This document shows, piece after piece, positions 1-7,900 of a DNA stretch of 64,000 bases; position 1 is the first letter of the stretch, and each line of letters starts with the position of its first letter. The translations under genes and the position numbers were made by a program. The notes below the pieces were generated by a model. It had not been told where the DNA came from and ran no database searches. It saw only the letters and a program-made list of their open reading frames with translations. Origin of the DNA: Hymenobacter puniceus (GTDB lineage: Bacteria; Bacteroidota; Bacteroidia; Cytophagales; Hymenobacteraceae); NCBI RefSeq assembly GCF_014333525.1, contig NZ_JACSCX010000001.1, positions 620,001 to 684,000 of the forward strand, in the 5' to 3' direction.

Positions 1-961
1 CCGGTGTTTTAGTAGGCGAAATAAACTTGGTGCTTTCGTTGTCGGCGAACAGCAGCGTAGCTACTTCCCAACCCCGCAGGTATGCAGGCAGTTCCTGGTA
101 GTCTTTACCGCCGAGGTAATGAATGTTGGCCTGACGGGGCAGGGTGGCCGGGTCAATTTTTACAACCGGCCCAATAATGACAAATTGCCATTGTGGATGG
201 GCTTCTGCTAGCTGGCCCAACAACTCGATATCTAACCGCTCATCCACTACGCCGAAAAACCCAATGCGTGGATGCGCAATACCGGCCTGGTCTGCGGGCT
301 CTGGCATGGCTTGGCGGGCCTGCCCGAAATGCGCCTTATCGATGCTACTGGGGAAGGGGTGCGCATCAGCATGCTGCTGGCGCTTGGCTTCATAGAGCGT
401 ATGGCCGCCCGTGAACACCAAGTCAGCTTTCTCGAACAATTCCTGCTCTAGTTTGCGCAGCTGAGGCGGTGCAAACTTGAAGGCAGCCAACTCGTCCATA
501 CAGTCATATACTGTAAGTAGTGGCTGAAAAAGGCGCGACTTGCCCAATGCCATGGGCGTGTAGTACCAGAACAGATACTGCTCAATGCCCTGTTCATTGA
601 AATAGCGGCTGAGCACCTCAAATTGAGCTTGGTCGGCAGCAGATTCCTGCTCACGCAGCCTGTCAGGCAAGTGCACGACCAGCACTTTCAAGCCCTGTTG
701 GCGCTCTTTCACCTCTATATGGGGTTCCACCAGATTGTCGGGGTGGTAGAAGGCGTCTTCTACATAAAACACCCGGCCATACTGCGCAAAGCGTGAAAGC
801 AAGTGCTGAGGCCGTTGCCACACAAAATCCCAATGCAAATGTGCAAAGCACACTACATCAGGCAAAGAATAGGAATCAGGTGCACCAGTAACGGCAGTTT
901 GGGTAGTGGAGGCGGAGCTGGAGGCATGCGCATTCAACCCCGCTGGTGGAGACAGCGGCAT
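1..961 (-). CDS. Glycosyltransferase family 1 (GT-B type), C-terminus cut by window edge
   Basis: About 320 residues are visible and the frame stays open to the window edge, so the C-terminus is missing. The N-terminal part reads PDVVCFAHLHWDFVWQRPQH, typical of GT-B transferases of the TuaH or UDP-galactopyranose-mutase-associated kind. The central linker holds YDCMDEL, and the second Rossmann half begins with RIGFFGVVDERLD and continues with QFVIIGPV and NIHYLGGKDYQELPAYL, the usual GT1/GT4 donor-binding half. It probably transfers a sugar to a cell-surface polysaccharide; donor and acceptor cannot be told. The ATG at 961 is the first after an in-frame stop. The residues before PDVVCF are low in complexity (Ser/Thr/Ala-rich), so the true start could be further downstream. 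Confidence 0.85.
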   Translation of the reverse strand, partial: MPLSPPAGLNAHASSSASTTQTAVTGAPDSYSLPDVVCFAHLHWDFVWQRPQHLLSRFAQYGRVFYVEDAFYHPDNLVEPHIEVKERQQGLKVLVVHLPDRLREQESAADQAQFEVLSRYFNEQGIEQYLFWYYTPMALGKSRLFQPLLTVYDCMDELAAFKFAPPQLRKLEQELFEKADLVFTGGHTLYEAKRQQHADAHPFPSSIDKAHFGQARQAMPEPADQAGIAHPRIGFFGVVDERLDIELLGQLAEAHPQWQFVIIGPVVKIDPATLPRQANIHYLGGKDYQELPAYLRGWEVATLLFADNESTKFISPTKTP

Positions 962-1134
962 AGGCAAAACAAAATGAAGAATAAAGTGGGTTGCAGGCCT
1001 CTAACCAGGGCTTCAGCATCTATAGCCTGCTAGCACTTTGTGGGTATACGCCCAATTATTTAAAAGGATATTGACGAGCTAACGCTAAAATACTTGGCAT
1101 AGTTCAGCTAAGTTGAATAGCTCAACCGTAAACT

Positions 1135-1650
1135 TCAAAGTAATAGCTGCATTTCCACTGCATCCTGCCAACCTGCCGCCGTACGTAGCCATTCCCGGCG
1201 TACGCCTACTGGCACAAAGCCTGCTGCTGTGAACAATTGCAGGCTGGCTGCATTATCGGCGGCAACTGTGCAGTGCAGCTGATGCAGCCGCAATACCTGC
1301 CGAGCATAGGGCTGCATCAGTTGCAGCGCCGCCTGCGCATAGCCCTGCCGCCGCTGGCTAGCCTGCACCACCACCCCTACTCCAGCCCGTTGGTGCAGGG
1401 GCTCAAAAGCAAACAAGTCGATGGTGCCCACAGCTGCGCCACTAGCCGTAGCGCACAGCACCAGCCGCAGCTGACGCACCTCATGTAAGTCGGCGGCGGC
1501 GTTGTCGAGGTACTGCCGCAGCGTGTAGCGCGACACCGGTGCCAGCGTATCAGACACGCTCCAGACTGCGGGGTCGTTTTCCAGCGCATATAGAAAGTCG
1601 AGGTCGTCGGCTTCGAGAGGGCGCAGGAATACGAGGTCGGAATGGAGCAT
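1135..1650 (-). CDS. GNAT-family N-acetyltransferase (RimJ/RimL-like)
   Basis: 171 residues from the ATG at 1650. That start gives the usual RimJ/RimL opening, MLHSDLVFLRPLEADDLDFL; an upstream in-frame ATG at 1719 would add 23 residues with no family match. The acetyl-CoA binding loop is visible as QASQRRQGYAQAAL, followed by LHQLHCTVAADNAASLQLF, the typical alpha4/beta5 region of this family. It probably acetylates an amino group on a protein N-terminus or small molecule; the substrate is unknown. It lies 85 bases after dapF on the same strand and may be co-transcribed with it. Confidence 0.85.
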   Translation of the reverse strand: MLHSDLVFLRPLEADDLDFLYALENDPAVWSVSDTLAPVSRYTLRQYLDNAAADLHEVRQLRLVLCATASGAAVGTIDLFAFEPLHQRAGVGVVVQASQRRQGYAQAALQLMQPYARQVLRLHQLHCTVAADNAASLQLFTAAGFVPVGVRREWLRTAAGWQDAVEMQLLL

Positions 1651-1652
1651 GT

Positions 1653-1746
1653 TGCTGTGCTGATTTCTGATGTATTGATGTGCTGTGTTGACTATGGCAA
1701 TGCGCTTGTGGATCAGCACACCAACACATTAGAAATCAGCACAGCA
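1653..1746. repeat. 16-bp perfect inverted repeat at the dapF / acetyltransferase junction
   Basis: TGCTGTGCTGATTTCT at 1653-1668 is the exact reverse complement of 1731-1746. The right copy contains the end and stop codon of dapF; the left copy lies just upstream of the acetyltransferase start. The loop is 62 bases. There is no T-tract, so it is not an ordinary terminator. Confidence 0.7.
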
Positions 1747-2536
1747 TAGAGCCTTCAAATACCCGCGTGGCGGGGCCAATGAGGTAGACGTGCCGGAAGG
1801 AGCCGTCGGGTTGGGTCTGGAAGGTTACGCGCAGGTCGCCGCCGGGGGTGCGCAGGTGCACAGGACTGGTAGCGCCATGCTGTGAGGCGGCCAGCGCTAC
1901 GGCCGTAACGCCGGTGCCGCAGCTCAGAGTTTCATTTTCTACGCCCCGCTCGTAGGTGCGTACCTGCCAGGGCTGGCCGGGCACGGTGGGCGCCTCCACG
2001 AAGTTGATGTTGGTGCCTTTCTCGCGGAACAGCTCGCCATAGCGGATGGCGCGGCCTTCGGCAAACACGTTCAACTCGGCCAGGGTACTGGCGGGCTCAA
2101 AGCGCACCACATGGGGCGAGCCGGTATCCAGAAACACGCCTACACCTTCCAACTGCTGCTGCCCGGCCACGTCCTGCATGCGCAAGTGCACGGTGCCGTC
2201 GGCTTCGATGCGGGCCTCGTGGGGGCCGTCGGCGGCCAGGAAGCGGGTGTCGGTTTCGATGACGCCCAGCTGCCGGGCAAAGGCCACGGTGCAGCGTCCG
2301 CCGTTGCCGCACATTGAGCCCAGGTAGCCGTCGGCGTTGAAATACACCATCTCGAAATCGTACTCCGGGTGGTTGCGCAGCAGAATCAGGCCATCGGCTC
2401 CGATGCCGCGGCGCCGGTCGCAGAGGTGGCGCACCAGCGCGTGGTCGGCGGCATCGAAGGTTTCGGCGCGGTCGTCCAGCATCACGAAGTCGTTGCCGGT
2501 GCCCTGGTATTTGTGGAAGTGCAGCGTGGTGCTCAT
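1736..2536 (-). CDS. dapF: Diaminopimelate epimerase DapF
   Basis: 266 residues, the normal length. It converts LL- to meso-diaminopimelate, the last step before the peptidoglycan cross-linking residue and lysine. Both active-site cysteines are visible: Cys76 in SMCGNGGRC and Cys206 in LSCGTGVTA. The N-terminus HKYQGTGNDFVMLDD is the family signature. The ATG at 2536 is preceded four bases upstream by a TACCTTTG box, so the transcript probably has almost no leader. It is divergent from the methyltransferase gene at 2801 across a mirrored repeat island. Confidence 0.97.
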   Translation of the reverse strand: MSTTLHFHKYQGTGNDFVMLDDRAETFDAADHALVRHLCDRRRGIGADGLILLRNHPEYDFEMVYFNADGYLGSMCGNGGRCTVAFARQLGVIETDTRFLAADGPHEARIEADGTVHLRMQDVAGQQQLEGVGVFLDTGSPHVVRFEPASTLAELNVFAEGRAIRYGELFREKGTNINFVEAPTVPGQPWQVRTYERGVENETLSCGTGVTAVALAASQHGATSPVHLRTPGGDLRVTFQTQPDGSFRHVYLIGPATRVFEGSMLC

Positions 2537-2540
2537 AGGG

Positions 2541-2548
2541 CAAAGGTA
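2541..2548 (-). promoter_or_regulatory. Bacteroidota -7 box (TACCTTTG) for dapF
   Basis: Exact match to TAnnTTTG, ending four bases before the dapF start. No clear TTTG at the expected -33 distance. Transcription would begin at or very near the start codon. Confidence 0.65.
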
Positions 2549-2560
2549 CGAAGGGGGTAA

Positions 2561-2633
2561 TGAGGTGATGAGGTGATGAGGTGATGAGGTGATGAGGTGA
2601 CAGGTGACAGGTGACAGGTGACAGGTGACAGGT
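2561..2633. repeat. Two adjoining short tandem repeats (8-mer then 7-mer)
   Basis: TGAGGTGA is repeated five times at 2561-2600, then CAGGTGA about 4.7 times at 2601-2633. Shorter reverse-complement versions occur at about 2749-2778 on the other side of the palindromic element, so the tandem arrays form part of a larger mirror structure. Confidence 0.9.
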
Positions 2634-2640
2634 AAAGCAA

Positions 2641-2740
2641 GAACGTCATTCCGAGCCTGCGAGGAATCTCGCTAGGGTGAAAATCAAGAGAAACCAACGT
2701 CAGCACGCGAGATTCCTCGGCTCCGCTCGGAATGACGTTC
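2641..2740. repeat. Palindromic dispersed element, family A, complete copy
   Basis: Left end GAACGTCATTCCGAGC is mirrored by GCTCGGAATGACGTTC at the right end. Inner arms GAGGAATCTCGC and GCGAGATTCCTC are also complementary. The middle (about 2672-2707) recurs almost identically at 3742-3783. It has no coding capacity and resembles a REP/MITE-like element. Confidence 0.85.
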
Positions 2741-2787
2741 TTCCTTTACCTGTCACTTGTCACCTCATCACCTCATCACCCCCTTCG

Positions 2788-2795
2788 TACCTTTG
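2788..2795 (+). promoter_or_regulatory. Bacteroidota -7 box (TACCTTTG) for the methyltransferase gene
   Basis: Exact TAnnTTTG match, ending five bases before the ATG at 2801. The 19 bases 2779-2797 are the exact reverse complement of 2539-2557 in front of dapF, so both divergent genes have the same start-proximal promoter sequence. Confidence 0.65.
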
Positions 2796-2800
2796 CCGGC

Positions 2801-3685
2801 ATGTACACTTTCCTGACCACGAGCCCCTGGGCCGACTACGAGCTGATTGACGCCGGCAACTTCGAGAAACTGGAGCGTTTTGGCCAGCACATTCTCTCCC
2901 GGCCCGAGCCCCAGGCTATCTGGGACCCGCACCTACCAGCCTCGGAATGGCAGCGCGCCAACGCCACGTTTACCCGCGAAAAGGGCAGCCAGGAGCGTGG
3001 GCAGTGGAAAATCAAGCCCGGCACGCCCGAGCAGTGGCTGATTGGCTATGAGCGGCCCGACGGCCTGAAGCTGCGGTTTCGACTGGGCATGTCGTCGTTT
3101 AAGCACGTGGGGCTGTTTCCGGAGCAGGACCCCAACTGGCAGTTCATTTACCAGCAGACCCGCCAGCGCAAAGCGGCCGTGCCGCGCGTGCTCAACCTGT
3201 TTGCCTACACCGGGGCCGCTACGCTGGCCGCCCGCGCTGCCGGCGCCGACGTCACGCACCTCGATTCGGTGAAGCAGGTGAACTTCTGGGCCCGCGACAA
3301 CATGGAAGCCAGCAGCCTCGATGGCGTGCGCTGGCTGGTGGAGGATGCCATGAAATACGTGCGGCGCGAAGTGAAGCGTGGCAGCAAATACCAGGGCCTC
3401 ATTCTCGACCCGCCCGCTTACGGCCGTGGCCCCAACGGCGAAAAGTGGCAGCTGGAAGACGAGCTCAACGAAATGCTCAAGCTCTGCAAGGAGCTGCTCG
3501 ACCCGCAGGACCACTTTTTCCTCGTGAACCTTTACTCACTGGGTTTCTCGGCCCTGATTCTCGACAATCTGGTAGGTGAAATCTTCCCGGACATGCGCGA
3601 CAAGCGGGAAATTGGGGAAATCTACCTGCATGATGCCGCAGCCCGCAAGCTGCCACTGGGCACGTTCTGCCGCTTCGCCACCTAG
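2801..3685 (+). CDS. Class I SAM-dependent methyltransferase (RlmI/RlmK-like fold)
   Basis: 294 residues from the ATG at 2801, chosen because the frame extension before it (back to 2732) lies inside the palindromic repeat. The SAM-binding region reads RVLNLFAYTGAATLAA, followed by an acidic strand end (VTHLDSVKQ). The catalytic-type motif LILDPPAYGRG matches the DPPxF/Y loop of RNA cytosine or guanine methyltransferases such as RlmI and RlmK. It probably methylates rRNA, but the target base cannot be read from the sequence. The gene stands alone, divergent from dapF. Confidence 0.85.
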   Translation: MYTFLTTSPWADYELIDAGNFEKLERFGQHILSRPEPQAIWDPHLPASEWQRANATFTREKGSQERGQWKIKPGTPEQWLIGYERPDGLKLRFRLGMSSFKHVGLFPEQDPNWQFIYQQTRQRKAAVPRVLNLFAYTGAATLAARAAGADVTHLDSVKQVNFWARDNMEASSLDGVRWLVEDAMKYVRREVKRGSKYQGLILDPPAYGRGPNGEKWQLEDELNEMLKLCKELLDPQDHFFLVNLYSLGFSALILDNLVGEIFPDMRDKREIGEIYLHDAAARKLPLGTFCRFAT

Positions 3686-3716
3686 GTGGCCTAGGATACC
3701 ACAGTCAGAACCAGCA

Positions 3717-3783
3717 TGCCATTCCGAGCGGAGCCTAGGAATCTCGCTAGGGTGAAAATCCAGAGAAACCAACGTCAGCACGC
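3717..3783. repeat. Palindromic dispersed element, family A, truncated copy
   Basis: Contains GCCATTCCGAGCGGAGC and then a stretch matching 2666-2707 with about one substitution, ending at CAACGTCAGCACGC. The right palindrome arm present in the complete copy is missing, so this is a broken copy. Confidence 0.85.
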
Positions 3784-3875
3784 CCGCGTCTGAGCCAGCT
3801 TGGGTCGGCAACTGGCCCTTAGCACTGCTATACCCTCCATTACTTCCTCCCTATTCACCTCATCACCCCAAGTCC

Positions 3876-4832
3876 GTGTCACATCCTCCTTCTCTGCATC
3901 GCCGGCTGGCCCTCATCGACATGGGCACCAATACGTTCCATCTGCTGATTGTGGAACTGCCAGAAGCGCGACACGCGCAGCCTGTTACGCTGCTGCGCAC
4001 CAAGGTAGGCGTGCGGCTGGGTGAGGGCGGCATCAGCAAGGGCCAGATTGCACCCGAGCCGTATGCACGGGCGCTGCACACGCTGGCCGGCTTCAAAGAG
4101 GAAATGGAGCTACACCAAGTGACGGATGTGCGCGCCACGGCCACCAGCGCCATGCGCGTGACCAGCAACGGACCTGAGCTGGTAAAGGACATTTTTGCCC
4201 AAACCGGCATTCAGGTAGAAGTTATTGCCGGCGACCGGGAGGCCGAGCTGATCTGCGCTGGCGTGCGCAAGGCCGTGCCCCTAGGCCCCGACAAGCACCT
4301 GATTATGGATATCGGCGGCGGCTCCGTAGAGTTTATTATTGCCGATGAAGGCCAGATTTTCTGGAAGCAGAGCTTTGAAATCGGGGCTCAGCGCCTGCTC
4401 GACAAGTTCTTCCCAGACCCCAGCGGCGTGTTTCCACCCGCAGCCATAGCCGCCGAAAAGGCGTATTTCCAGCAGGTGCTGGCGCCGCTGGCCACCGCCG
4501 TAGCTGAATTTCGGCCAGTAGGCCTGGTAGGCGCGTCCGGTTCGTTCGACAGCCTAGCCGACATGCACCTGGGGCACCTGCGCGCTGAAGCCGACCTCCC
4601 CCCGTCCACGGACCTGCCGCTGGAGAGCTTCCGCCGTAGCCAGCAGCAGCTACTGAGCTTGCCCCACGAGCAGCGCAAGGCCCTGCCCGGCATCCTGCCC
4701 ATGCGCGCCGACATGCTAGTAGTGGCCGTGGTGCTCATTGAGTATGTGCTGGAGCTAACTGGCATTACTAAAATCCGCACTTCAGCCTATGCTCTCAAAG
4801 AAGGGCTACTGGCTGAAATGCTGGCGTCGTAG
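3876..4832 (+). CDS. Ppx/GppA family phosphatase (exopolyphosphatase or pppGpp phosphatase)
   Basis: 318 residues, matching the short single-module form of the family. The actin-like ATPase fold shows phosphate-binding motif 1 at the N-terminus (LALIDMGTNTFHLLI) and motif 2 in the middle (IMDIGGGSVEFII). VTDVRATATSAMR and EVIAGDREAELI are also family signatures. It hydrolyses terminal phosphates from polyphosphate and/or pppGpp, acting in phosphate storage and stringent response; which substrate dominates cannot be decided. The start is a GTG at 3876; no ATG lies upstream in frame, and the first internal ATG falls inside motif 1. Confidence 0.9.
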   Translation: MSHPPSLHRRLALIDMGTNTFHLLIVELPEARHAQPVTLLRTKVGVRLGEGGISKGQIAPEPYARALHTLAGFKEEMELHQVTDVRATATSAMRVTSNGPELVKDIFAQTGIQVEVIAGDREAELICAGVRKAVPLGPDKHLIMDIGGGSVEFIIADEGQIFWKQSFEIGAQRLLDKFFPDPSGVFPPAAIAAEKAYFQQVLAPLATAVAEFRPVGLVGASGSFDSLADMHLGHLRAEADLPPSTDLPLESFRRSQQQLLSLPHEQRKALPGILPMRADMLVVAVVLIEYVLELTGITKIRTSAYALKEGLLAEMLAS

Positions 4833-4856
4833 CCTAAGTCGTTCCAGACACTCCAC

Positions 4857-4970
4857 GTGTGCTCCAGGGCTGAGGCCCTGGGCTAGTGAGGCTGGAGTCC
4901 AGGTTCCTTTCTCTACTTAGCGCTTATCTGCTCCATTCCGTAGCCCAAGGCTTCAGCCCTGGGACCACAC
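4857..4970. repeat. Palindromic dispersed element, family B
   Basis: GTGTGCTCCAGGGCTGAGG at the left and CTTCAGCCCTGGGACCACAC at the right are near-perfect reverse complements, extended inward by CCTGGGCTA / TAGCCCAAGG. It fills most of the gap between the phosphatase gene and the Ldh-family gene and is unrelated in sequence to family A. Confidence 0.8.
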
Positions 4971-4984
4971 GCACCGCTTACTAA

Positions 4985-6052
4985 ATGACCACTACTCTCT
5001 CCTACAACCAGCTGTTTGCCTTCGCCGAAGCTGTTTTCAGTGGCATGGGCTGCCCCGATGCCGACGCCACGCTAGCCACCGAAACCCTGCTTTCGGCCGA
5101 TTTGCGCGGTGTAGACTCGCACGGCGTGGCGCGGCTGATTGGCTATGTGCGCCTCTGGGAAGCCGGCCGCATCAATACCACGCCCCGCATCGGCGTGACG
5201 TACGAAACGCCCAGCACCGCCGTGGTGGACGGCGACGGAGGCCTAGGACTGGTGGTGGGGCCGCGGGCTATGCAGGTGGCCCTGGATAAAGCCCGGCTGG
5301 TGGGCACTGGCTGGGTATCGGTGAAGAATTCCAACCACTTCGGCATTGCCGGCTACCACGCCATGCTGGCGCTGGCCCACGACATGATTGGGGTGGCCAT
5401 GACCAATGCCTCGCCGCTGGTAGCGCCCACTTATTCGCTGGAGCGACTGCTGGGCACCAACCCCATTGCCGTGGCCGTGCCCGCCGGCGAGCAGCCCGAT
5501 TTTGTGCTGGATATGGCCACCACTACGGCCGCCAACGGCAAGCTGGAAATTGCGCAGCGCAAAAGCCTGCCGATTCCGGACGGCTGGGCCCAGGACGCCA
5601 CTGGCAAAGGCTCCACGGATGCCAACGCCGTGAAAAACGGCGGAGCCTTGCTACCGTTGGGCGGCGCCACCGGCTCGCACAAAGGCTATGGCTTGGGCGC
5701 GGTGGTGGATATCTTTTCGGCGGTGCTGAGCGGGGCTAATTACGGACCGTGGGTGCCGCCCTTCGTGGCGTTTCTGCAGCCGTCGGCCAATCCGGTGGGA
5801 CAGGGCCTGGGCCACTTCTTCGGGGCCATGCGCGTAGATGCCTTCCGTCCTGCCGACGAGTTCAAAGCCCACATGGACAACTGGATCAGCACATTCCGCC
5901 AAGCGCAGGCCGTGGAAGGCCGCCACGTCCTCATCCCCGGCGACCCGGAGCGCAAAACGTCGGCCGTGCGGCTGCTGGAAGGCATTCCGCTGCTGGAGCC
6001 CGTCATCCGCGACCTGGAAACGGTGGGCGCTAAGTTTAGTGTGAAGCTCTAG
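4985..6052 (+). CDS. Ldh-family (malate / L-lactate / ureidoglycolate type) NAD(P)-dependent oxidoreductase
   Basis: 355 residues, normal for the Ldh_2 family (YbiC, AllD, YlbC, ComC). Visible signatures are DLRGVDSHGVARL near residue 40, VSVKNSNHFGIAGYH near residue 110, LGTNPIAVAVPA, and the C-terminal GSHKGYGLGAVVDIFSAVLSGA. These proteins reduce or oxidise 2-oxo/2-hydroxy acids with NAD(P)H and do not share the fold of classical lactate dehydrogenases. No pathway genes stand next to it, so the substrate is undetermined. The ATG at 4985 gives the usual N-terminus. Confidence 0.9.
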   Translation: MTTTLSYNQLFAFAEAVFSGMGCPDADATLATETLLSADLRGVDSHGVARLIGYVRLWEAGRINTTPRIGVTYETPSTAVVDGDGGLGLVVGPRAMQVALDKARLVGTGWVSVKNSNHFGIAGYHAMLALAHDMIGVAMTNASPLVAPTYSLERLLGTNPIAVAVPAGEQPDFVLDMATTTAANGKLEIAQRKSLPIPDGWAQDATGKGSTDANAVKNGGALLPLGGATGSHKGYGLGAVVDIFSAVLSGANYGPWVPPFVAFLQPSANPVGQGLGHFFGAMRVDAFRPADEFKAHMDNWISTFRQAQAVEGRHVLIPGDPERKTSAVRLLEGIPLLEPVIRDLETVGAKFSVKL

Positions 6053-6172
6053 CGGATATCAGCGAAACACTCTAAAAATCACGGAGTGTGCACAAAGAGC
6101 ATCAGAGCCTAGATGCTATTTACCAACGACTTCCTATCTTGACCTCTGCCTACATCAACAGTATCACTGACT

Positions 6173-6968
6173 ATGCGTGCTCGTGGTTCCTGCTTAGCCC
6201 TTTTGCTGCTAGCGTTGCCGGCCATGGCTTCGGCTCAAATGGTACATCCTGTTGGAGCGGCCCTGACCGCCCTCAATTGGCAGCCGGCAAGTAATACGGA
6301 TTCATTGCGCGTGGATGTTGACGGCGACAACGTAACCGACATAAGTTTTCGCGAAAACAATTATCTACCTACGGGGGCCGGGCAGCCCACGCGGTTTTTC
6401 TTTACCGCAGTCCCTCTGAGCCCAGGCTCTGAGCTAGCTCTCGATTCGGTAGGGTTTGACAGTGTCCACCGGTTTCTAGCTAACGCCGAAATTGGCCGAG
6501 GGCTGCGCTGGAGCGCAGCCGGCGCTTTTCTAGCCTACACGTTGGTTGGGAACGGCGGCACTGGGGGGGCGTGGCTTCTTCCGCAACGGTACCACCGGTT
6601 ACGTAGTACTACGCAAACGTGTGGCCAACTCCTGGACCTACTGGTGGTTCAACACATCAGGCAGAAGTAATGGCATCGCCAGTCGGGTGAATTTTTATGG
6701 ACAGTCAGCAGGCCCATTACTTTCCGTGCCGAATCCTGACACAGCTATGGAAACAGTACATGTGTTTCCTAATCCGGCTTCCAACGGTTGGCGACTGGCT
6801 GGCAACGGCAGCTTCTGGTTGTTTGACAATCAAGGCCGGCTGTTGCAGCACGGCCCAGTGACTACCGCTACTACTATCAGCACAGTTGCCTTAGTTCCAG
6901 GCATGTATTTGCTGCAGTTCCGAACCAGCACCGGTACAATCAGCTACCAAAAGCTGATTCGGGAATAA
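6173..6968 (+). pseudogene. T9SS-sorted secreted protein gene interrupted by a one-base frameshift at a G7 tract
   Basis: The first frame (6173 on) encodes a signal peptide, MRARGSCLALLLLALPAMA, followed by a hydrophilic exported domain with a calcium-loop-like stretch, VDVDGDNVTD. That frame stays open past a run of seven G at 6563-6569 but then reads nonsense to a stop near 6668. The +1 frame continues sensibly after the G run (RGFFRNGTTGYVVLRKR) and ends with a T9SS type A sorting domain, HVFPNPAS to GMYLLQF, stopping at 6968. With six G the two halves would join. It may be a disrupted gene, a phase-variable gene or a sequencing error. The exported domain itself is not recognised. Confidence 0.75.
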
Positions 6969-6989
6969 ATGCTTGCCCGCTTATTGTCG

Positions 6990-7033
6990 GCCAAAGAAAA
7001 GCCCCGCGAGTTTCGCGAGGCTTTTTCTTTGGC
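6990..7033. terminator. Bidirectional intrinsic terminator
   Basis: GCCAAAGAAAAGCC ... GGCTTTTTCTTTGGC with an inner CGCGAG/TTCGCG stem. It lies between the convergent T9SS protein gene and the L,D-transpeptidase gene and has T-rich tails on both strands. Confidence 0.9.
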
Positions 7034-7060
7034 TTCAAATGAAATATGGCTCCTACACTC

Positions 7061-7900
7061 CTAGCTGTTGTTGCTGAGCAGCGCGTTCATGGCTACGTCT
7101 TCGTTGAGGTACTTGGAAGAATACGACTGATCGGGCCCGTTCAGAAACAGACAGGTTCCGCCATTCACAGCCTCAATGATTTCGTCTTTCTGGTCCATGG
7201 GCAATGCAGGGCACCCCAGGCTACGGCCCAAGCGGCCATATTGCTGAATGAAGTCTTCACTCACGTAGTCGGCACCGTGCATTACCACGGAGCGCATCAA
7301 GGCATTGGTATTAAAGCCTTCGTCAACGCCATTGAGCTTAAGCGAGCGGCCATGCTTGCCCTGATATTCGCCCTGGGTCACGTAGAACCCCAGGCTGCTC
7401 ATGTTCGACTCGTTTTTGTTGGAGAAGTTGGTGGCTACGTTCTCACCCGAATTATGGCCGTGTGCCACCAGTGTATGGAACTTCACTTCCTTGGCAGCCA
7501 AATCCAGCACCCACAGGCGCTTTTCGGTACTAGGAAGCTCGAAATCAACCACCGTGAGTAGCTGCTTGGCATCAGACAGCTGGCCTTCGTGCTGCAGGTT
7601 AAGGTAGCCGGTAATAGCTTTTTCAAACACTGCATAGCGCAAGCCCTGGCTTTCTACATTCAGGTCGCGGTAAAGTTCGTGCAGGCGCTGGTTGAAGAAC
7701 GCAGACTGCAGGCTTTTCGCCGAAGGCAGCTTAGCTTCCACACTTGCCGCTTTCACTTTGTTGCCGTTGCCCACCACCGGGGCCGCCAACGGCGTTGCCA
7801 TAAACAGCGCAGCTACAAAGGGCAATACACGACGCGCCATGCGGCGTGCCCGGCGCTTAAGCCGCTGACGACGAACTACACTCTGATTTTCCATCGACAT
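7061..7900 (-). CDS. Murein L,D-transpeptidase catalytic domain family protein (YkuD_2 type), paralogue 1
   Basis: 279 residues. A basic N-terminus and hydrophobic stretch (VLPFVAALFMATPLA, about 26-40) look like a signal peptide. The catalytic region has VVMHGADYVS, then GRSLGCPALP with the likely nucleophile Cys230; the His and Cys spacing matches the YkuD_2 family. It is expected to form or exchange 3-3 peptidoglycan cross-links, or to attach proteins, in the periplasm. It shares the core LPSxEKRLWVLDL with the lipoprotein paralogue at 11383-12204, and the two flank the alpha-amylase gene. The double start (ATG TCG ATG) leaves a two-residue doubt. Confidence 0.85.
   Translation of the reverse strand: MSMENQSVVRRQRLKRRARRMARRVLPFVAALFMATPLAAPVVGNGNKVKAASVEAKLPSAKSLQSAFFNQRLHELYRDLNVESQGLRYAVFEKAITGYLNLQHEGQLSDAKQLLTVVDFELPSTEKRLWVLDLAAKEVKFHTLVAHGHNSGENVATNFSNKNESNMSSLGFYVTQGEYQGKHGRSLKLNGVDEGFNTNALMRSVVMHGADYVSEDFIQQYGRLGRSLGCPALPMDQKDEIIEAVNGGTCLFLNGPDQSYSSKYLNEDVAMNALLSNNS

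Noticed and set aside
2561..2633. Possible CRISPR-like array
   Set aside because: The 8- and 7-base units are contiguous without spacers; simple tandem repeats.
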